The notes: generated by a model from the letters alone, not told the origin. A DNA stretch of 33,271 bases from an uncultured Collinsella sp. (GCA_900758845.1 CAAESW010000004.1:1-33271); one strand, 5' to 3'. Positions 7,975 to 15,942 are shown, counted from the stretch's first letter. Program-made: numbers and translations.

Positions 7975-9276
7975 ATGCAGCGACAGCTAATGGACGAACT
8001 CATCGCTTGGAAATCTAGGGCAAACCGCAAGCCCCTCCTGCTTAAGGGGGCCCGCCAGACGGGAAAAACCTGGCTTCTCAACGAATTCGCAGGCCAGCAG
8101 TATCAAAACGTCATCCGTTTTGACTTTATGCTCGAACCGGGCGTACGTTCGCTGTTCGACGGAAGCCTTGACCCCAAACGCATCATCTCCCAGATAGAGC
8201 TCCTGCGCGGCCAGACCATAACGCCGACAGACACGCTCATCATCTTCGACGAAATCCAAGAGGCACCGCGTGGCATCACCTCGCTCAAATACTTCAACGA
8301 GCTGGCGCCGGAATACCATATCGTGGCAGCCGGCTCCTATATGGGGCTCGCGCTCCGACGCGAAAACGAGTCGTTCCCCGTCGGCAAGATCGACCAGCTC
8401 ACCATGCGCCCCATGGGGTTTGTCGAGTTCGTTCGTGCCGTCGATGGCGATCCACTCGCAGATGCCATCCTTGCCGCAGACATGGACCTGCTGGCAAACG
8501 TTTCCGAAAAGCTCGAGCGCCTGCTCAAGGAATACCTCGTTGTCGGTGGCATGCCAGAAGTTGTCTCCGCTTTCGCCGCCTCCCACGATTTCATCGAGGC
8601 CCGCAGGCTTCAGCAGCAAATCATCGAAGCTTATGAATCCGATTTTGGCAAGCATGCGCCAGCCCGCATCGTCGAGCGCATGAGGCTGGTTTGGAAATCC
8701 CTTCCCGGCCAGCTCGCAAAGGAAAACAAAAAGTTCGTCTACGGTGCGCTTCGTCCCGGGGCGCGCGCACGCGATTTTGAGGAAAGTCTCCAGTGGCTCA
8801 TGGACTATGGAATCGTTCATAAGGTACCACGTGTTTCCGCCCTAAGAGCACCGCTCACAAGCTACGAGGATCTCTCGGGCTTCAAGCTGTTCTGCATCGA
8901 CACCGGCATCCTCGGAGCACTCTCCGCCCTCACGCCAGCCATTGTTCTGAACGGGCCCGCTGTTTTTACGGAGTTCAAAGGCTCGCTGACCGAGCAATAC
9001 GTCGCACAGGAGCTTTTGCTCCAAGGCAAAACTCCCGCGTATTGGTCATCCTCCTCCGGCAATGCAGAGACTGACTTTGCCATCGACCATGCGGGGACCG
9101 TGCTTCCACTCGAGGTCAAGGCGGCAGAGAACCTCAAAGCAAAGAGCCTGAGGATTGCCTGCGAGAAGTTCAAGCTCGAGCGCTGCGTGAGAACATCGTT
9201 AGCGGCATATAGAGACGAGGGCACGCTCGTCAACATTCCGCTCTGGGAGATTGGGCAAATCGACAAGCTGGCATAG
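7975..9276 (+). CDS. AAA-family ATPase with DUF4143 C-terminal domain
   Basis: Predicted ATPase of 433 aa. Walker A is GARQTGKT (25-32), Walker B is LIIFDE (88-93), and a sensor-like AAGSYMGLAL follows. The C-terminal half is of the DUF4143 type and contains a PD-(D/E)xK nuclease-like pattern: E365-T-D367, then E380-V-K382. The ATG at 7975 follows TTAGGAGG. Family members are common in gut anaerobes, vary between strains and have no established function. Here the gene stands alone between operons and is bracketed by 40-bp direct repeats, as if it had inserted as a unit. It has no evident link to sugar metabolism; a defence or mobile-element role is only a guess. Confidence 0.85.
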   Translation: MQRQLMDELIAWKSRANRKPLLLKGARQTGKTWLLNEFAGQQYQNVIRFDFMLEPGVRSLFDGSLDPKRIISQIELLRGQTITPTDTLIIFDEIQEAPRGITSLKYFNELAPEYHIVAAGSYMGLALRRENESFPVGKIDQLTMRPMGFVEFVRAVDGDPLADAILAADMDLLANVSEKLERLLKEYLVVGGMPEVVSAFAASHDFIEARRLQQQIIEAYESDFGKHAPARIVERMRLVWKSLPGQLAKENKKFVYGALRPGARARDFEESLQWLMDYGIVHKVPRVSALRAPLTSYEDLSGFKLFCIDTGILGALSALTPAIVLNGPAVFTEFKGSLTEQYVAQELLLQGKTPAYWSSSSGNAETDFAIDHAGTVLPLEVKAAENLKAKSLRIACEKFKLERCVRTSLAAYRDEGTLVNIPLWEIGQIDKLA

Positions 9277-9299
9277 GCGCTGTGGAAGGGGTGTCCCGT

Positions 9300-9339
9300 A
9301 AGGAGTGTCCCAAACTGCCGGCAGAAAAGGAACGTCCCT
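9300..9339. repeat. Right copy of 40-bp direct repeat flanking the ATPase gene
   Basis: Same sequence as 7789-7828 with two substitutions. It runs on into TCTGCCGCAGT (9341-9351), which is a one-base-deleted reverse complement of its own ACTGCCGGCAGA. The right copy is therefore an inverted-repeat element around AAAGGAACGTCCCTA. Confidence 0.85.
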
Positions 9340-9348
9340 ATCTGCCGC

Positions 9349-9374
9349 AGTCATTTAAGAACGTCCCCAATGAC
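9349..9374. repeat. REP-like palindrome with GAACGTCCCC core
   Basis: AGTCATT and AATGAC arms flank TAAGAACGTCCCC. The same element occurs at 14000-14028 and, inverted, at 31907-31935. Confidence 0.75.
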
Positions 9375-9402
9375 CACGCCGATGTTTTGGCAACGACAGC
9401 GA

Positions 9403-9542
9403 AAACCCGCCAGAGCGAGCAAGGTGCCTTGAAACAAGGCGGCATTGACCTTCTGGTCATGCCGCCGCAGTTGAAAGGCAGATTGCCGCTCTGGCGGGTT
9501 TGCAGCGTCGGCCGGTTACGCGGTTTGGTAAAACCGCGTAAC
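9403..9542 (-). terminator. Multi-hairpin region at the 3' end of lacC
   Basis: Four stems pack into about 140 nt. AAACCCGCCAGAGCG (9403-9417) pairs perfectly with 9487-9501. Inside it are GCCTTG/CAAGGC (9426-9440) and GGCGGCATTGACC/GGTCATGCCGCC (9438-9466, one bulge). Next to lacC is a perfect 12-bp stem GTTACGCGGTTT/AAACCGCGTAAC (9515-9542). On the minus strand the outer stem ends in GGGTTTT, so it can act as a terminator for the lac operon. The nested structure is more than a simple terminator needs. Confidence 0.55.
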
Positions 9543-9543
9543 T

Positions 9544-10479
9544 CTACAGCTCCGTTACTTCAACGTTGTTGTAGATCTCGTCCCAGCGGTCCATGACCAG
9601 GTGGCCGGTCTTGGGATCCATGGCGTTGAGCTTGCCACAGGTATTGGCGGTCTTGAGCACCGTGACGTCGTCGGCACCAGCAGCAATGGCATGCGCAAAG
9701 CCGGCGATGGTCGAGTCGCCGGAACCCGTCGCGTTCACGGCCGCAATCGCAGGCGTCTTGGCGCGGAACGCGCGACCCTCATGGAAGCCCACCGAACCGG
9801 CAGCACCCATCGAAACGACAACCCAGGGAATACCGGCAAAGCGGCCATCGGCGGCAAGCGCCTCGCGCAGGGCATCGACATCATCGGTCGTAAAGGACGT
9901 ACCCAGCAGGCCGTTAATCTCGGTCAGGTTGGGCTTTACGAGCTCAGGCTTAGCGTCGGACTCCAGCGCGGCCTCCAGCGATGCACCCGAGGTGTCGAGC
10001 AGCACCTTGGCGCCCGCCTCTTCGGCGATCTTAACGAGCTCGGCATAATAGCCGGCATCGACACCACGCGGCAGCGAGCCCGAAAGTGTCACAACGTCCG
10101 CCTTCGCTGCAAGCTCGGCAAACTTGGCCGTAAAGGCCTCGAGCTCGGCCGGGGCGATCTGCGGGCCGCTCTCCAAAAGCTCGGTCTGATTACCCTCGTG
10201 CAGAATATTCAGGCAAATGCGCGTCTCGCCGGCGATGGGCACAAAGTCGTTCTTGACGCCGTCGGCATCCATAAGCTCGGCCATATAGGCACCCATGTGG
10301 CCGCCGAGCAGACCGGTCGCGAGCACATCGTCGCCCAACTGCAGCAGTACACGGCTCACATTGAGACCCTTGCCGCCGGCAGTCTTTTCGGGCGTCACGC
10401 GGTTAACATCGTCGATGATCAGCTTGTCGAGCTGATAGCGCGTATCAATCGACGGGTTCATGGTAACGGTCAGAATCAT
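9544..10479 (-). CDS. lacC: Tagatose-6-phosphate kinase
   Basis: PfkB-family kinase converting D-tagatose-6-phosphate to tagatose-1,6-bisphosphate, third step of the tagatose-6-phosphate pathway. It is 311 aa; the ATG at 10479 follows AGGAGTTCAAC. PfkB features are TVTMNPSID at the N-terminus, GGKG (35-38) in KTAGGKGLNVSRVL, and the anion-hole/catalytic stretch NATGSGDSTIAG with catalytic D255. The lines VSMGAAGS and KLNAMDPKTGH also match LacC of lactic acid bacteria more closely than 1-phosphofructokinase, though some activity on fructose phosphates is possible in this family. It is the last gene of lacABXC. LacD, which follows LacC in lactococci and staphylococci, is absent. Confidence 0.92.
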   Translation of the reverse strand: MILTVTMNPSIDTRYQLDKLIIDDVNRVTPEKTAGGKGLNVSRVLLQLGDDVLATGLLGGHMGAYMAELMDADGVKNDFVPIAGETRICLNILHEGNQTELLESGPQIAPAELEAFTAKFAELAAKADVVTLSGSLPRGVDAGYYAELVKIAEEAGAKVLLDTSGASLEAALESDAKPELVKPNLTEINGLLGTSFTTDDVDALREALAADGRFAGIPWVVVSMGAAGSVGFHEGRAFRAKTPAIAAVNATGSGDSTIAGFAHAIAAGADDVTVLKTANTCGKLNAMDPKTGHLVMDRWDEIYNNVEVTEL

Positions 10480-10535
10480 GTTGAACTCCTGTTTCCGGGG
10501 CACGGCACGCGCTGCCCCAAACATACGATAGCTCG

Positions 10536-11417
10536 TTAAAGGATCTCGATCTCAAAGCCGCGGGTAACGGTCTCCCCCGGCTTGGCCACCAGGCAGCCAC
10601 GCTTGTGCTCCAGAATATCGTCCTCGTCGGAGCAGGTGGACAGACCACCCCACGGTTCCACGGCCACAAAGTCGCCCTCGGGCTTGCTCCACACAATCAG
10701 GTATGGCATATCGGGGAACGTCAGGCGCACGCCCTTGTCCTCGGTTTTCTTGGTCAGCGTAACCACGCGGCTCTCGAGCACGTCAAAGATGGTCTCCGCG
10801 AAGTCGAAGAGTTCGTGGGTCAGCGGCAGGTCATGGCCAACCATCGGGTTCTTGCTGCGATGCTCAACATCAATCAGGCCCGTCGAGGGAACGGCAGTAC
10901 AGAGCTCGGCGGCCTCGCGCTGCTCAAAACGGAGCTCGTAGTCGTCATAGGACTCGCCCTCGTCAAGCGGGCACTTAAAGCCGGGGTGACCGCCCACAAA
11001 GAACGGCATGTCCTCGGTGCCCTCATTGGTCACCTCGTACGACACGGCCACCTTCTCCGCATCGATCGTGTAACGAGCAACGATCTTAAACGGATACGGG
11101 TACTGCTCGAGCAACTCGGCATGGTCGGTAGAGCTTAGGCTCAGCGCGACCATGTTGTCGCCCTGCTCCTCGAGCTTCCACTCCTGTTTGCGCGCAAAGC
11201 CGTGGCGGGCGAGCTTTACCTCGCGACCGCCCATGGTCATTGCGTGACCGTCACGAAGGCCACCGCAGATCGGGAAGCAAATAGGTGCCTGCCCCGACCA
11301 GACCGCCGGGTCACCCTGCCACAGGTACTCACGGCCGTTGGCCGCAATAGAAGTGAACGACCCGCCCGCCGTGCTCAGTGCTACGCGAATAGAACCGTTA
11401 TCAAGAACAAACTCCAT
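10536..11417 (-). CDS. lacX: LacX-like aldose 1-epimerase family protein
   Basis: Galactose-mutarotase-fold protein of 293 aa. The ATG at 11417 follows GGGAAGG. It resembles lactococcal LacX in length and in the order of motifs: EYLWQGDPAVWSGQAPICFPICGGLRD, RHGF (H72), FFVGGHPGF (H144) and AVEPWGGLST near the C-terminus. The likely role is anomer interconversion of galactose-6-phosphate or another hexose phosphate, but LacX has no firmly assigned substrate. It sits between lacB and lacC with gaps of 119 and 56 bp, consistent with one transcript from lacA. It is distinct from the second, canonical mutarotase near 31 kb. Confidence 0.85.
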   Translation of the reverse strand: MEFVLDNGSIRVALSTAGGSFTSIAANGREYLWQGDPAVWSGQAPICFPICGGLRDGHAMTMGGREVKLARHGFARKQEWKLEEQGDNMVALSLSSTDHAELLEQYPYPFKIVARYTIDAEKVAVSYEVTNEGTEDMPFFVGGHPGFKCPLDEGESYDDYELRFEQREAAELCTAVPSTGLIDVEHRSKNPMVGHDLPLTHELFDFAETIFDVLESRVVTLTKKTEDKGVRLTFPDMPYLIVWSKPEGDFVAVEPWGGLSTCSDEDDILEHKRGCLVAKPGETVTRGFEIEIL

Positions 11418-11536
11418 AGGAGCCTTCCCTTTCTTACGACAGCCCGCCAAGTCAATAGGGCTGATAGAAAACCGGCCCGCGCCCCCTCACAGAAACGCGA
11501 GCCGTCAACGGACTAGTTAATTACGCCGGATACCCG

Positions 11537-12061
11537 CTAATCATGGTATTCGCCGCGGTCCCACTTCTCGAGGAACTCGTCAAAGAAGTGCGGGTCGGCC
11601 TGAGCCTCGGCATCGGCCTTGTTGCAGGCATCGATCTTGGCGATCAGGGCATCGTGCTCGGGGGTCTTCTCGTAGGGCTCCTCCAGGAAGGCAAGCATGA
11701 TGTCGGCCATCAGGAACTCGCCGGTAATCTTGCCGCCAAAGCCCACGATGTTGGCGTTGAGCTCGCGACGGGCATACAGGGCAGAGGTCATGTCGCGAAC
11801 CAGGGCGCAACGGGCGCCGGGAACCTTGTTGACGGCGTTGGTGATGCCGATGCCGGTGCCGCACAGGGCCACGCCAAAGTCGGCCTTGCCGCTGGCAACA
11901 GCCTCGCCCACGGCCTTACCGTAGATGGGATAGTGCGTACGGGTGTGGCTGTAGGTGCCGCAGTCGAGCACCTTGTAGCCAGCCTGCTCCAGGCGGTCGG
12001 CCAGATAGATCTTCTCGTCCGTAACGATATGGTCGCAACCGATTGCGATGGTCTTCTTCAT
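11537..12061 (-). CDS. lacB: Galactose-6-phosphate isomerase subunit LacB
   Basis: RpiB/LacAB-family subunit, 174 aa. With LacA it isomerises galactose-6-phosphate to tagatose-6-phosphate. The ATG at 12061 follows AAAGGACG. Typical motifs are IAIGCDHIVTDEK at the start, DCGTYSHTRTHYP, and VALCGTGIGITNAVNKVPGAR with the conserved Cys at 67 in the active-site loop. The acidic C-terminal tail (HFFDEFLEKWDRGEY) is characteristic of LacB and separates it from LacA and RpiB. It lies 63 bp downstream of lacA in the same operon. Confidence 0.95.
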   Translation of the reverse strand: MKKTIAIGCDHIVTDEKIYLADRLEQAGYKVLDCGTYSHTRTHYPIYGKAVGEAVASGKADFGVALCGTGIGITNAVNKVPGARCALVRDMTSALYARRELNANIVGFGGKITGEFLMADIMLAFLEEPYEKTPEHDALIAKIDACNKADAEAQADPHFFDEFLEKWDRGEYHD

Positions 12062-12124
12062 CAGAACGTCCTTTCGTCTGAATTCACAAGTTGAGGTAGA
12101 AGTTCGAGTTCTCGGTGGCTCTCG

Positions 12125-12553
12125 TTAGGCCATCTTATTGAGCATGTCGACACGGATCTGGTGACGGCCGCCGGCGTACTGGGCGCGCAGGAACTCGCGG
12201 GCGATCTTCTTGGCGACCTCGGTGCCCACAACGCCCGGGCCCATGGTGACCATGCGCGAACCGTTGTGCTCGCGGGTCATGTAGGCGGAACGCTCGTCGG
12301 AAATGTTGGCAACGACCATGCCCTTGATCTTGACGGCGGCCATATAGGAGCCGACGCCGTACTTATCGAATGCGAAGCCCTGGGAATCCTTGTGCTCCAG
12401 CAGGTCCTTGGCAACGGCGGTCGCGGAATCAACAAAGTCCGCGGCAGGGGTCTCGGAATAGTCGACGACCTCGTGACCGTCGGCGATGAGCATCTCCTTG
12501 ATGGACTCCTTCATCGACATACCGTCGGCATCGGAAGCGATTACAACCCTCAT
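12125..12553 (-). CDS. lacA: Galactose-6-phosphate isomerase subunit LacA
   Basis: Partner subunit of LacB in galactose-6-phosphate isomerase, 142 aa, the usual LacA length. The ATG at 12553 follows a strong AAGGAGG. Recognisable parts are VVIASDADGMSMKESIKEML, the D-x-S/T-rich SATAVAKDLL, FDKYGVGSYMAAVKIKGMVVANISDERSAYMTREHN, and GPGVVGTEVAKKIAREFL. The family's active-site Cys position is occupied differently in LacA than in LacB, as expected for the heteromeric enzyme. It is the first gene of lacABXC. Upstream lies a dense cluster of TGTTC/GAACA boxes and an ACCGTTTACGG box, so control by a DeoR/LacR-type protein is likely. Confidence 0.94.
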   Translation of the reverse strand: MRVVIASDADGMSMKESIKEMLIADGHEVVDYSETPAADFVDSATAVAKDLLEHKDSQGFAFDKYGVGSYMAAVKIKGMVVANISDERSAYMTREHNGSRMVTMGPGVVGTEVAKKIAREFLRAQYAGGRHQIRVDMLNKMA

Positions 12554-12647
12554 GACATCCTCCTTGAGAGATACGCAGGTGCGTAGTTTCTGTTTGGAAG
12601 TGTTGAATCGCGTTCAGGTCCGGGCATCTGAATGTGCGGTTCTTCAC

Positions 12648-12735
12648 TGTTCATGTTTATTTGAACACATTCGAACAGTAACTGCAACAACTATTTGTTT
12701 ATCTTTGTTCTTTTTTGAACAAATACCGTTTACGG
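12648..12735 (-). promoter_or_regulatory. Operator cluster upstream of lacA
   Basis: Within 88 bp there are an inverted pair TGTTCA (12648-12653) / TGAACA (12662-12667), the direct repeat GAACA-CATTC-GAACA (12663-12677), a palindrome TTTGTTC-N6-GAACAAA (12704-12723) and an ACCGTTTACGG box (12725-12735). The GAACA spacing of 10 bp is one helical turn. The same direct repeat occurs upstream of the IIA gene and elsewhere, suggesting a common DeoR-family regulator. Confidence 0.5.
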
Positions 12736-12792
12736 ATGATTGCTGACCGTTTGGATTCAGGGAATGCCCGGCTTGTCACGTATTCAACAAAC

Positions 12793-12831
12793 AAGAAGGG
12801 CGACCGAGAACGCATCTCGGCCGCCCTTCTT
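12793..12831 (-). terminator. Terminator of the membrane-protein gene
   Basis: AAGAAGGGCG (12793-12802) pairs with CGCCCTTCTT (12822-12831), extended by CCGAGA/TCTCGG. On the minus strand it is followed by the T-rich GTTTGTTG. Confidence 0.75.
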
Positions 12832-12862
12832 ACGGTTGGTTTTCCAAAGATCGCTTTGCCGC

Positions 12863-13894
12863 CTACTCGGACTGCCCACCCTTTTTGGCGTACTTGGAAG
12901 GAGCGCTCAGAAAGCGGCCCGTCAAATAGTTCGCCGGGCCGGAAATATCGATCCCCAGTAGCACGTGTCCCAGCCACAGAAACGCCACGAGCACCAGTAG
13001 AGGAATCACGCACGAGGTCACGATCATCACGATGACGCCTTCAATCAGATCGGTCACCTGCCGCACGATCTCATCGGTCATCTGCTTGGCGCCACTGGTC
13101 ACCGACGTAACAAGGCTCGATGCCCCATCAGTCAACTGCTCGAGCACGTTTTTTGACTCCGTGGCCTCGGATTTTTTCTTGTTCGATTTTGAGCTGGTCT
13201 CGGCTGACTTGTCCGTGGTGTCGGCCGCGTCCGCAGCGTCCGCAGCCTTTTGCCCAGCTTGCTCAATACTTACGCGATACGTTTCATCGACCTTCTGCGA
13301 CACCCATACGCTCGCGGGCACGAGCGCCATGCCGATCACGGCAACCACCAGCACGCGCGTCGCCACACGGCGCAGGACAGTGCTCGTGCTCCAGCGCCCG
13401 TGAATGCCGAGCGACACCGCAAAGAGCACCAACGCAAACGGGATTAAGATGCCCAGGCCGACCGACCACAAAATGGTTAGCAGGTATTTCTCTAGGTAGA
13501 GCACGGCAAGCACGATACCAAGGTTGCCTGAAAGCTGCGCGAGCTGCTCGGCAACCGGCGTTCCCGTATCACCCGGCAGCGCGGTAATGCCCGCAGACAG
13601 CGCCACGCACGAGGTCGTGAGCGCCAGTACGTTACCCTTCTTTTGGTCGATGACCTCGATGGTGGAGTCCCAAGTTTTGGTATCGGCGAAATGCGGACGA
13701 GCCACAAAGCCCGACAGCAGCGCCAGGACCACAAGCGCAACGATAAAGCCAATCTGCAGCTTTTTGTTTGCGCACACGACATCGGACAGGCTGGGCTGCA
13801 GCTCGGTTACCGTCGTGTGCTCGGTTATCTGGACAGGACGCCCATGAGCCATCTCGTGCGCGTCTCTTTTTTGTATTGACCCGTTATCCGGCAT
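12863..13894 (-). CDS. Multi-pass membrane protein of unknown function
   Basis: 343 aa, not recognised. The ATG at 13894 follows GGAGG with 7-nt spacing. Hydrophobic segments lie near residues 46-65, 88-107, 122-163 (probably two), 177-197 and 287-315. A hydrophilic Lys/Ser/Ala-rich stretch (about 205-255) sits between the last two. No signal peptide, catalytic motif or repeat is evident. The N-terminal 45 residues are polar and probably cytosolic. The gene lies between the lacA promoter and the IIA gene but on its own transcript, with a terminator below and a strong ribosome site. A role in sugar uptake cannot be inferred from position alone. Confidence 0.75.
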   Translation of the reverse strand: MPDNGSIQKRDAHEMAHGRPVQITEHTTVTELQPSLSDVVCANKKLQIGFIVALVVLALLSGFVARPHFADTKTWDSTIEVIDQKKGNVLALTTSCVALSAGITALPGDTGTPVAEQLAQLSGNLGIVLAVLYLEKYLLTILWSVGLGILIPFALVLFAVSLGIHGRWSTSTVLRRVATRVLVVAVIGMALVPASVWVSQKVDETYRVSIEQAGQKAADAADAADTTDKSAETSSKSNKKKSEATESKNVLEQLTDGASSLVTSVTSGAKQMTDEIVRQVTDLIEGVIVMIVTSCVIPLLVLVAFLWLGHVLLGIDISGPANYLTGRFLSAPSKYAKKGGQSE

Positions 13895-13999
13895 TTGGAT
13901 ACCTCCTCAGTCCGGCGTTTAATGCGAAAGGAAGTATACCCACCGAGCAAAAATCGAACGGGAGGACGAACGGAGCGCACCAAGACTGTCCCCAATGAC

Positions 14000-14028
14000 T
14001 AGTCGTTTAAGAACGTCCCCAATGACTA
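14000..14028. repeat. REP-like palindrome with GAACGTCCCC core
   Basis: TAGTCGTT and AATGACTA arms flank TAAGAACGTCCCC. Immediately to the left, 13986-14001 reads CTGTCCCCAATGACTAG, the right half of a second copy, so this locus holds about one and a half units. Confidence 0.75.
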
Positions 14029-14059
14029 TCTCGGGATGAGTTGCGGGGAGGAGGACAGA

Positions 14060-14092
14060 AAAAGCCCTGTCGCGGGTGGCGGCAGGGCTTTT
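14060..14092 (-). terminator. Terminator of the lactose PTS IIA gene
   Basis: AAAAGCCCTGTCGC (14060-14073) pairs with GCGGCAGGGCTTTT (14079-14092) around GGGTG. On the minus strand the stem runs into TTTTTCTG. Confidence 0.85.
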
Positions 14093-14119
14093 GGAAGGGG
14101 GCTTGGTTGTGAGGGTTCG

Positions 14120-14458
14120 TTAGGCGAGCTTGGCCTCGAGCTCGGCGATGCGCTTGTAGGCATCGATGGTAAAGCGGGCCTGCTTCTCCAGAATCATGGT
14201 AGTCATGAGGGTATCCTGAGCATGGGCCATGATGAAGGTCATCTCCATCTCGCCACCGCCGGCCTCCTGCGAAAGCAGCTTGGTCTGCGTGTCGTGGGCA
14301 CCGATGAGTGCATCGCTGGCATCCTTGTGCAGCTGCTCGGCCTTCTCAAAGTCACCCTCGCGAGCAGCATCGAGCGCTGCAAGCAGATCGGTCTGGGCGT
14401 CACCTGCATATGCGACAATCTCGAATCCAACCATCGAGATTTCTTCTTTGGTTGCCAT
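14120..14458 (-). CDS. lacF: PTS lactose/cellobiose-type IIA component
   Basis: Cytosolic phosphocarrier of the lactose/chitobiose PTS family, 112 aa. The ATG at 14458 follows AAAGGAACG. The all-helical IIA domain carries the phosphorylation site H79 in FIMAHAQDTLMT, with the nearby metal-binding Asp D82 of the HAQD motif. It takes phosphate from HPr and passes it to the IIB cysteine. It is the only IIA gene of this type in the window, whereas three IICB genes lack a fused IIA. It is therefore the likely common donor for all three. It follows R2 on the same strand after a 214-bp gap with its own boxes, so it probably has its own promoter. Confidence 0.93.
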   Translation of the reverse strand: MATKEEISMVGFEIVAYAGDAQTDLLAALDAAREGDFEKAEQLHKDASDALIGAHDTQTKLLSQEAGGGEMEMTFIMAHAQDTLMTTMILEKQARFTIDAYKRIAELEAKLA

Positions 14459-14601
14459 ATTGCGTTCCTTTCACATATGAACCAATGGAGAGCATCGCGT
14501 CCGGGCATACGCGCTGCGTTGTGTATGTCAGAAACAATAACATTCAAACAAAAAAGAACAGCGCAAAACGAAATTTCGAGATATGAACGGTCACTTTTCG
14601 C

Positions 14602-14641
14602 CCGTGAACGGTTTTTAAACCAATCTGAACAATATCGAACA
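14602..14641 (-). promoter_or_regulatory. Regulatory boxes upstream of the IIA gene
   Basis: Positions 14602-14612 carry ACCGTTCACGG on the minus strand, identical to the box upstream of galK. Positions 14627-14641 carry GAACA-ATATC-GAACA, the clearest copy of the 10-bp-spaced direct repeat in the window. Both lie 144-183 bp upstream of the IIA start. Confidence 0.5.
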
Positions 14642-14672
14642 CAATTAGCGGAAACCCAAACAGACCCGCGCT

Positions 14673-15677
14673 CTAGCGCCAATCGCGCACCGTATCGCCC
14701 TCGACGAGCACGCCCGGAAACAGCATGTGCTCCACACCGGGTTCAACGCCCTCAGCGCCGGCAATCTTGTCAACCGCCCACATGCCGACGCGCTTGTTGT
14801 CAAAGCGCACCGTGGTCAGGCGACAATCGGGCACGATATCGCCCAGGCTGTCATCAACACCCACCACGCTCACGTCCTGGGGCACGCGCTTTCCGCGCGA
14901 CTCGAGCCCGCGAATGCAGCCGTAGGCCATGGCGTCGTTGGAGGCATAAATGGCCGTGCAGGTCGGATCATCCGCAAGCACCTGGCCGGCAGCATATCCA
15001 CTCTGCGCCGTCCAGTCGCCGCGCACGAGCTGCGAGGGCTCAATGCCATTCGCACGCAATGTCTCACGCCAGCCTTCCTCGCGTCGCATGCCCGAAAGCG
15101 AGCGCTCGGGGCATGAGATAAAGTGCACGGTCTTGTGCCCCCGCCCCAGCAAGTACTCGACAACTTGACGCGAGCAATCGAACTGGTCGTTATCGACCGT
15201 TGAACAGAGCGGGTGCTCCAGCATGGTAACGAGCACCGTCTGCATACCGGGCAGCGGCTCAAAAGTGCCAAAGTCCGCCGGCATGCGATTCATGATCACG
15301 ACCATGCCATCCACCGGCAGCGCGCTCATACGCGATGATGCGCTCTCGAGGGTATAGGGATGTCCATCTACCTTAGTAAGGGTGATGGCATAGCCGTGCT
15401 TGTCGGCGGCGGCGGCAAAGCCCTCCATGCGGTCGAGGTTGCCGGTACCGGTAATGTTGAACATGGCGACGCCGACAGTCTTAAACTTGCCGCGGCGCAG
15501 CGATCGACCGGCAAAGTTTGGACGATAGCCAAGCTCGCGCATGGCGGCACGCACGCGTTCCTTGGTCTCGGGGCGCACGCTGGGAGAATCGTGCACGGTG
15601 CGCGAGACCGTCTGCTCCGAGACGCCCGCGAGACGCGCCACATCCTTAACGGATACCGATTTTTTAACAGCGGCCAT
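14673..15677 (-). CDS. LacI-family regulator R2, divergent from module 1
   Basis: LacI/GalR-type repressor, 334 aa from the ATG at 15677 with AGAAAG as a weak ribosome site. The HTH reads VSVKDVARLAGVS with recognition helix beginning EQTVSRT, then HDSPSVRPETK and a hinge AGRSLRRG. The effector domain has LPVDGMVVIMNRM, STVDNDQFDCS, YASNDAMAYGCIRGLESRG and VVGVDDSLGD. It is a paralogue of R1, R3 and R4. The divergent region holds two TGnnnAC/GTnnnCA sites 120 bp apart. The likely target is the lacE-lacG pair of module 1; the inducing sugar is unknown. Confidence 0.9.
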   Translation of the reverse strand: MAAVKKSVSVKDVARLAGVSEQTVSRTVHDSPSVRPETKERVRAAMRELGYRPNFAGRSLRRGKFKTVGVAMFNITGTGNLDRMEGFAAAADKHGYAITLTKVDGHPYTLESASSRMSALPVDGMVVIMNRMPADFGTFEPLPGMQTVLVTMLEHPLCSTVDNDQFDCSRQVVEYLLGRGHKTVHFISCPERSLSGMRREEGWRETLRANGIEPSQLVRGDWTAQSGYAAGQVLADDPTCTAIYASNDAMAYGCIRGLESRGKRVPQDVSVVGVDDSLGDIVPDCRLTTVRFDNKRVGMWAVDKIAGAEGVEPGVEHMLFPGVLVEGDTVRDWR

Positions 15678-15789
15678 AGGTCGATCTTTCTATGTCAACG
15701 ATGCCATTGGTGGCACCTTGCGCAGTCATTTTTACCGCCTTCAAGTATATCCAACGCCTCCCCCACCATACGCTCACCACCCAAAACCT

Positions 15790-15803
15790 ACCGTTCACCG
15801 ACA
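15790..15803. promoter_or_regulatory. ACCGTTCACCGACA box upstream of module 1
   Basis: Variant of the ACCGTTYAC box, 231 bp upstream of the IICB start. A comparable box lies at 25765-25779 upstream of module 3. Confidence 0.4.
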
Positions 15804-15837
15804 TTTTTGCTTCCCCGAACGGCTTTTGTCGCCCAAA

Positions 15838-15851
15838 TGTTAACGTTGCCA
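15838..15851. promoter_or_regulatory. Putative R2 operator, distal site
   Basis: TGTTAAC/GTTGCCA, pseudo-palindrome with central CG, centred 120 bp from the proximal site. Confidence 0.55.
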
Positions 15852-15942
15852 TTGTGCAAACACAGAGCCACCGGGCGGCTCAAACGTTTACGCGCAAGAA
15901 ATCGACGGTCCGCAGGCACAGGGGCCATCGGTTCGCGTCTTA

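Noticed and set aside
7794..8018. Small gene encoding the 11-residue repeat upstream of the ATPase
   Set aside because: It has no ribosome site, overlaps the ATPase start in another frame, and its repetitiveness is explained by the 33-bp DNA repeats.
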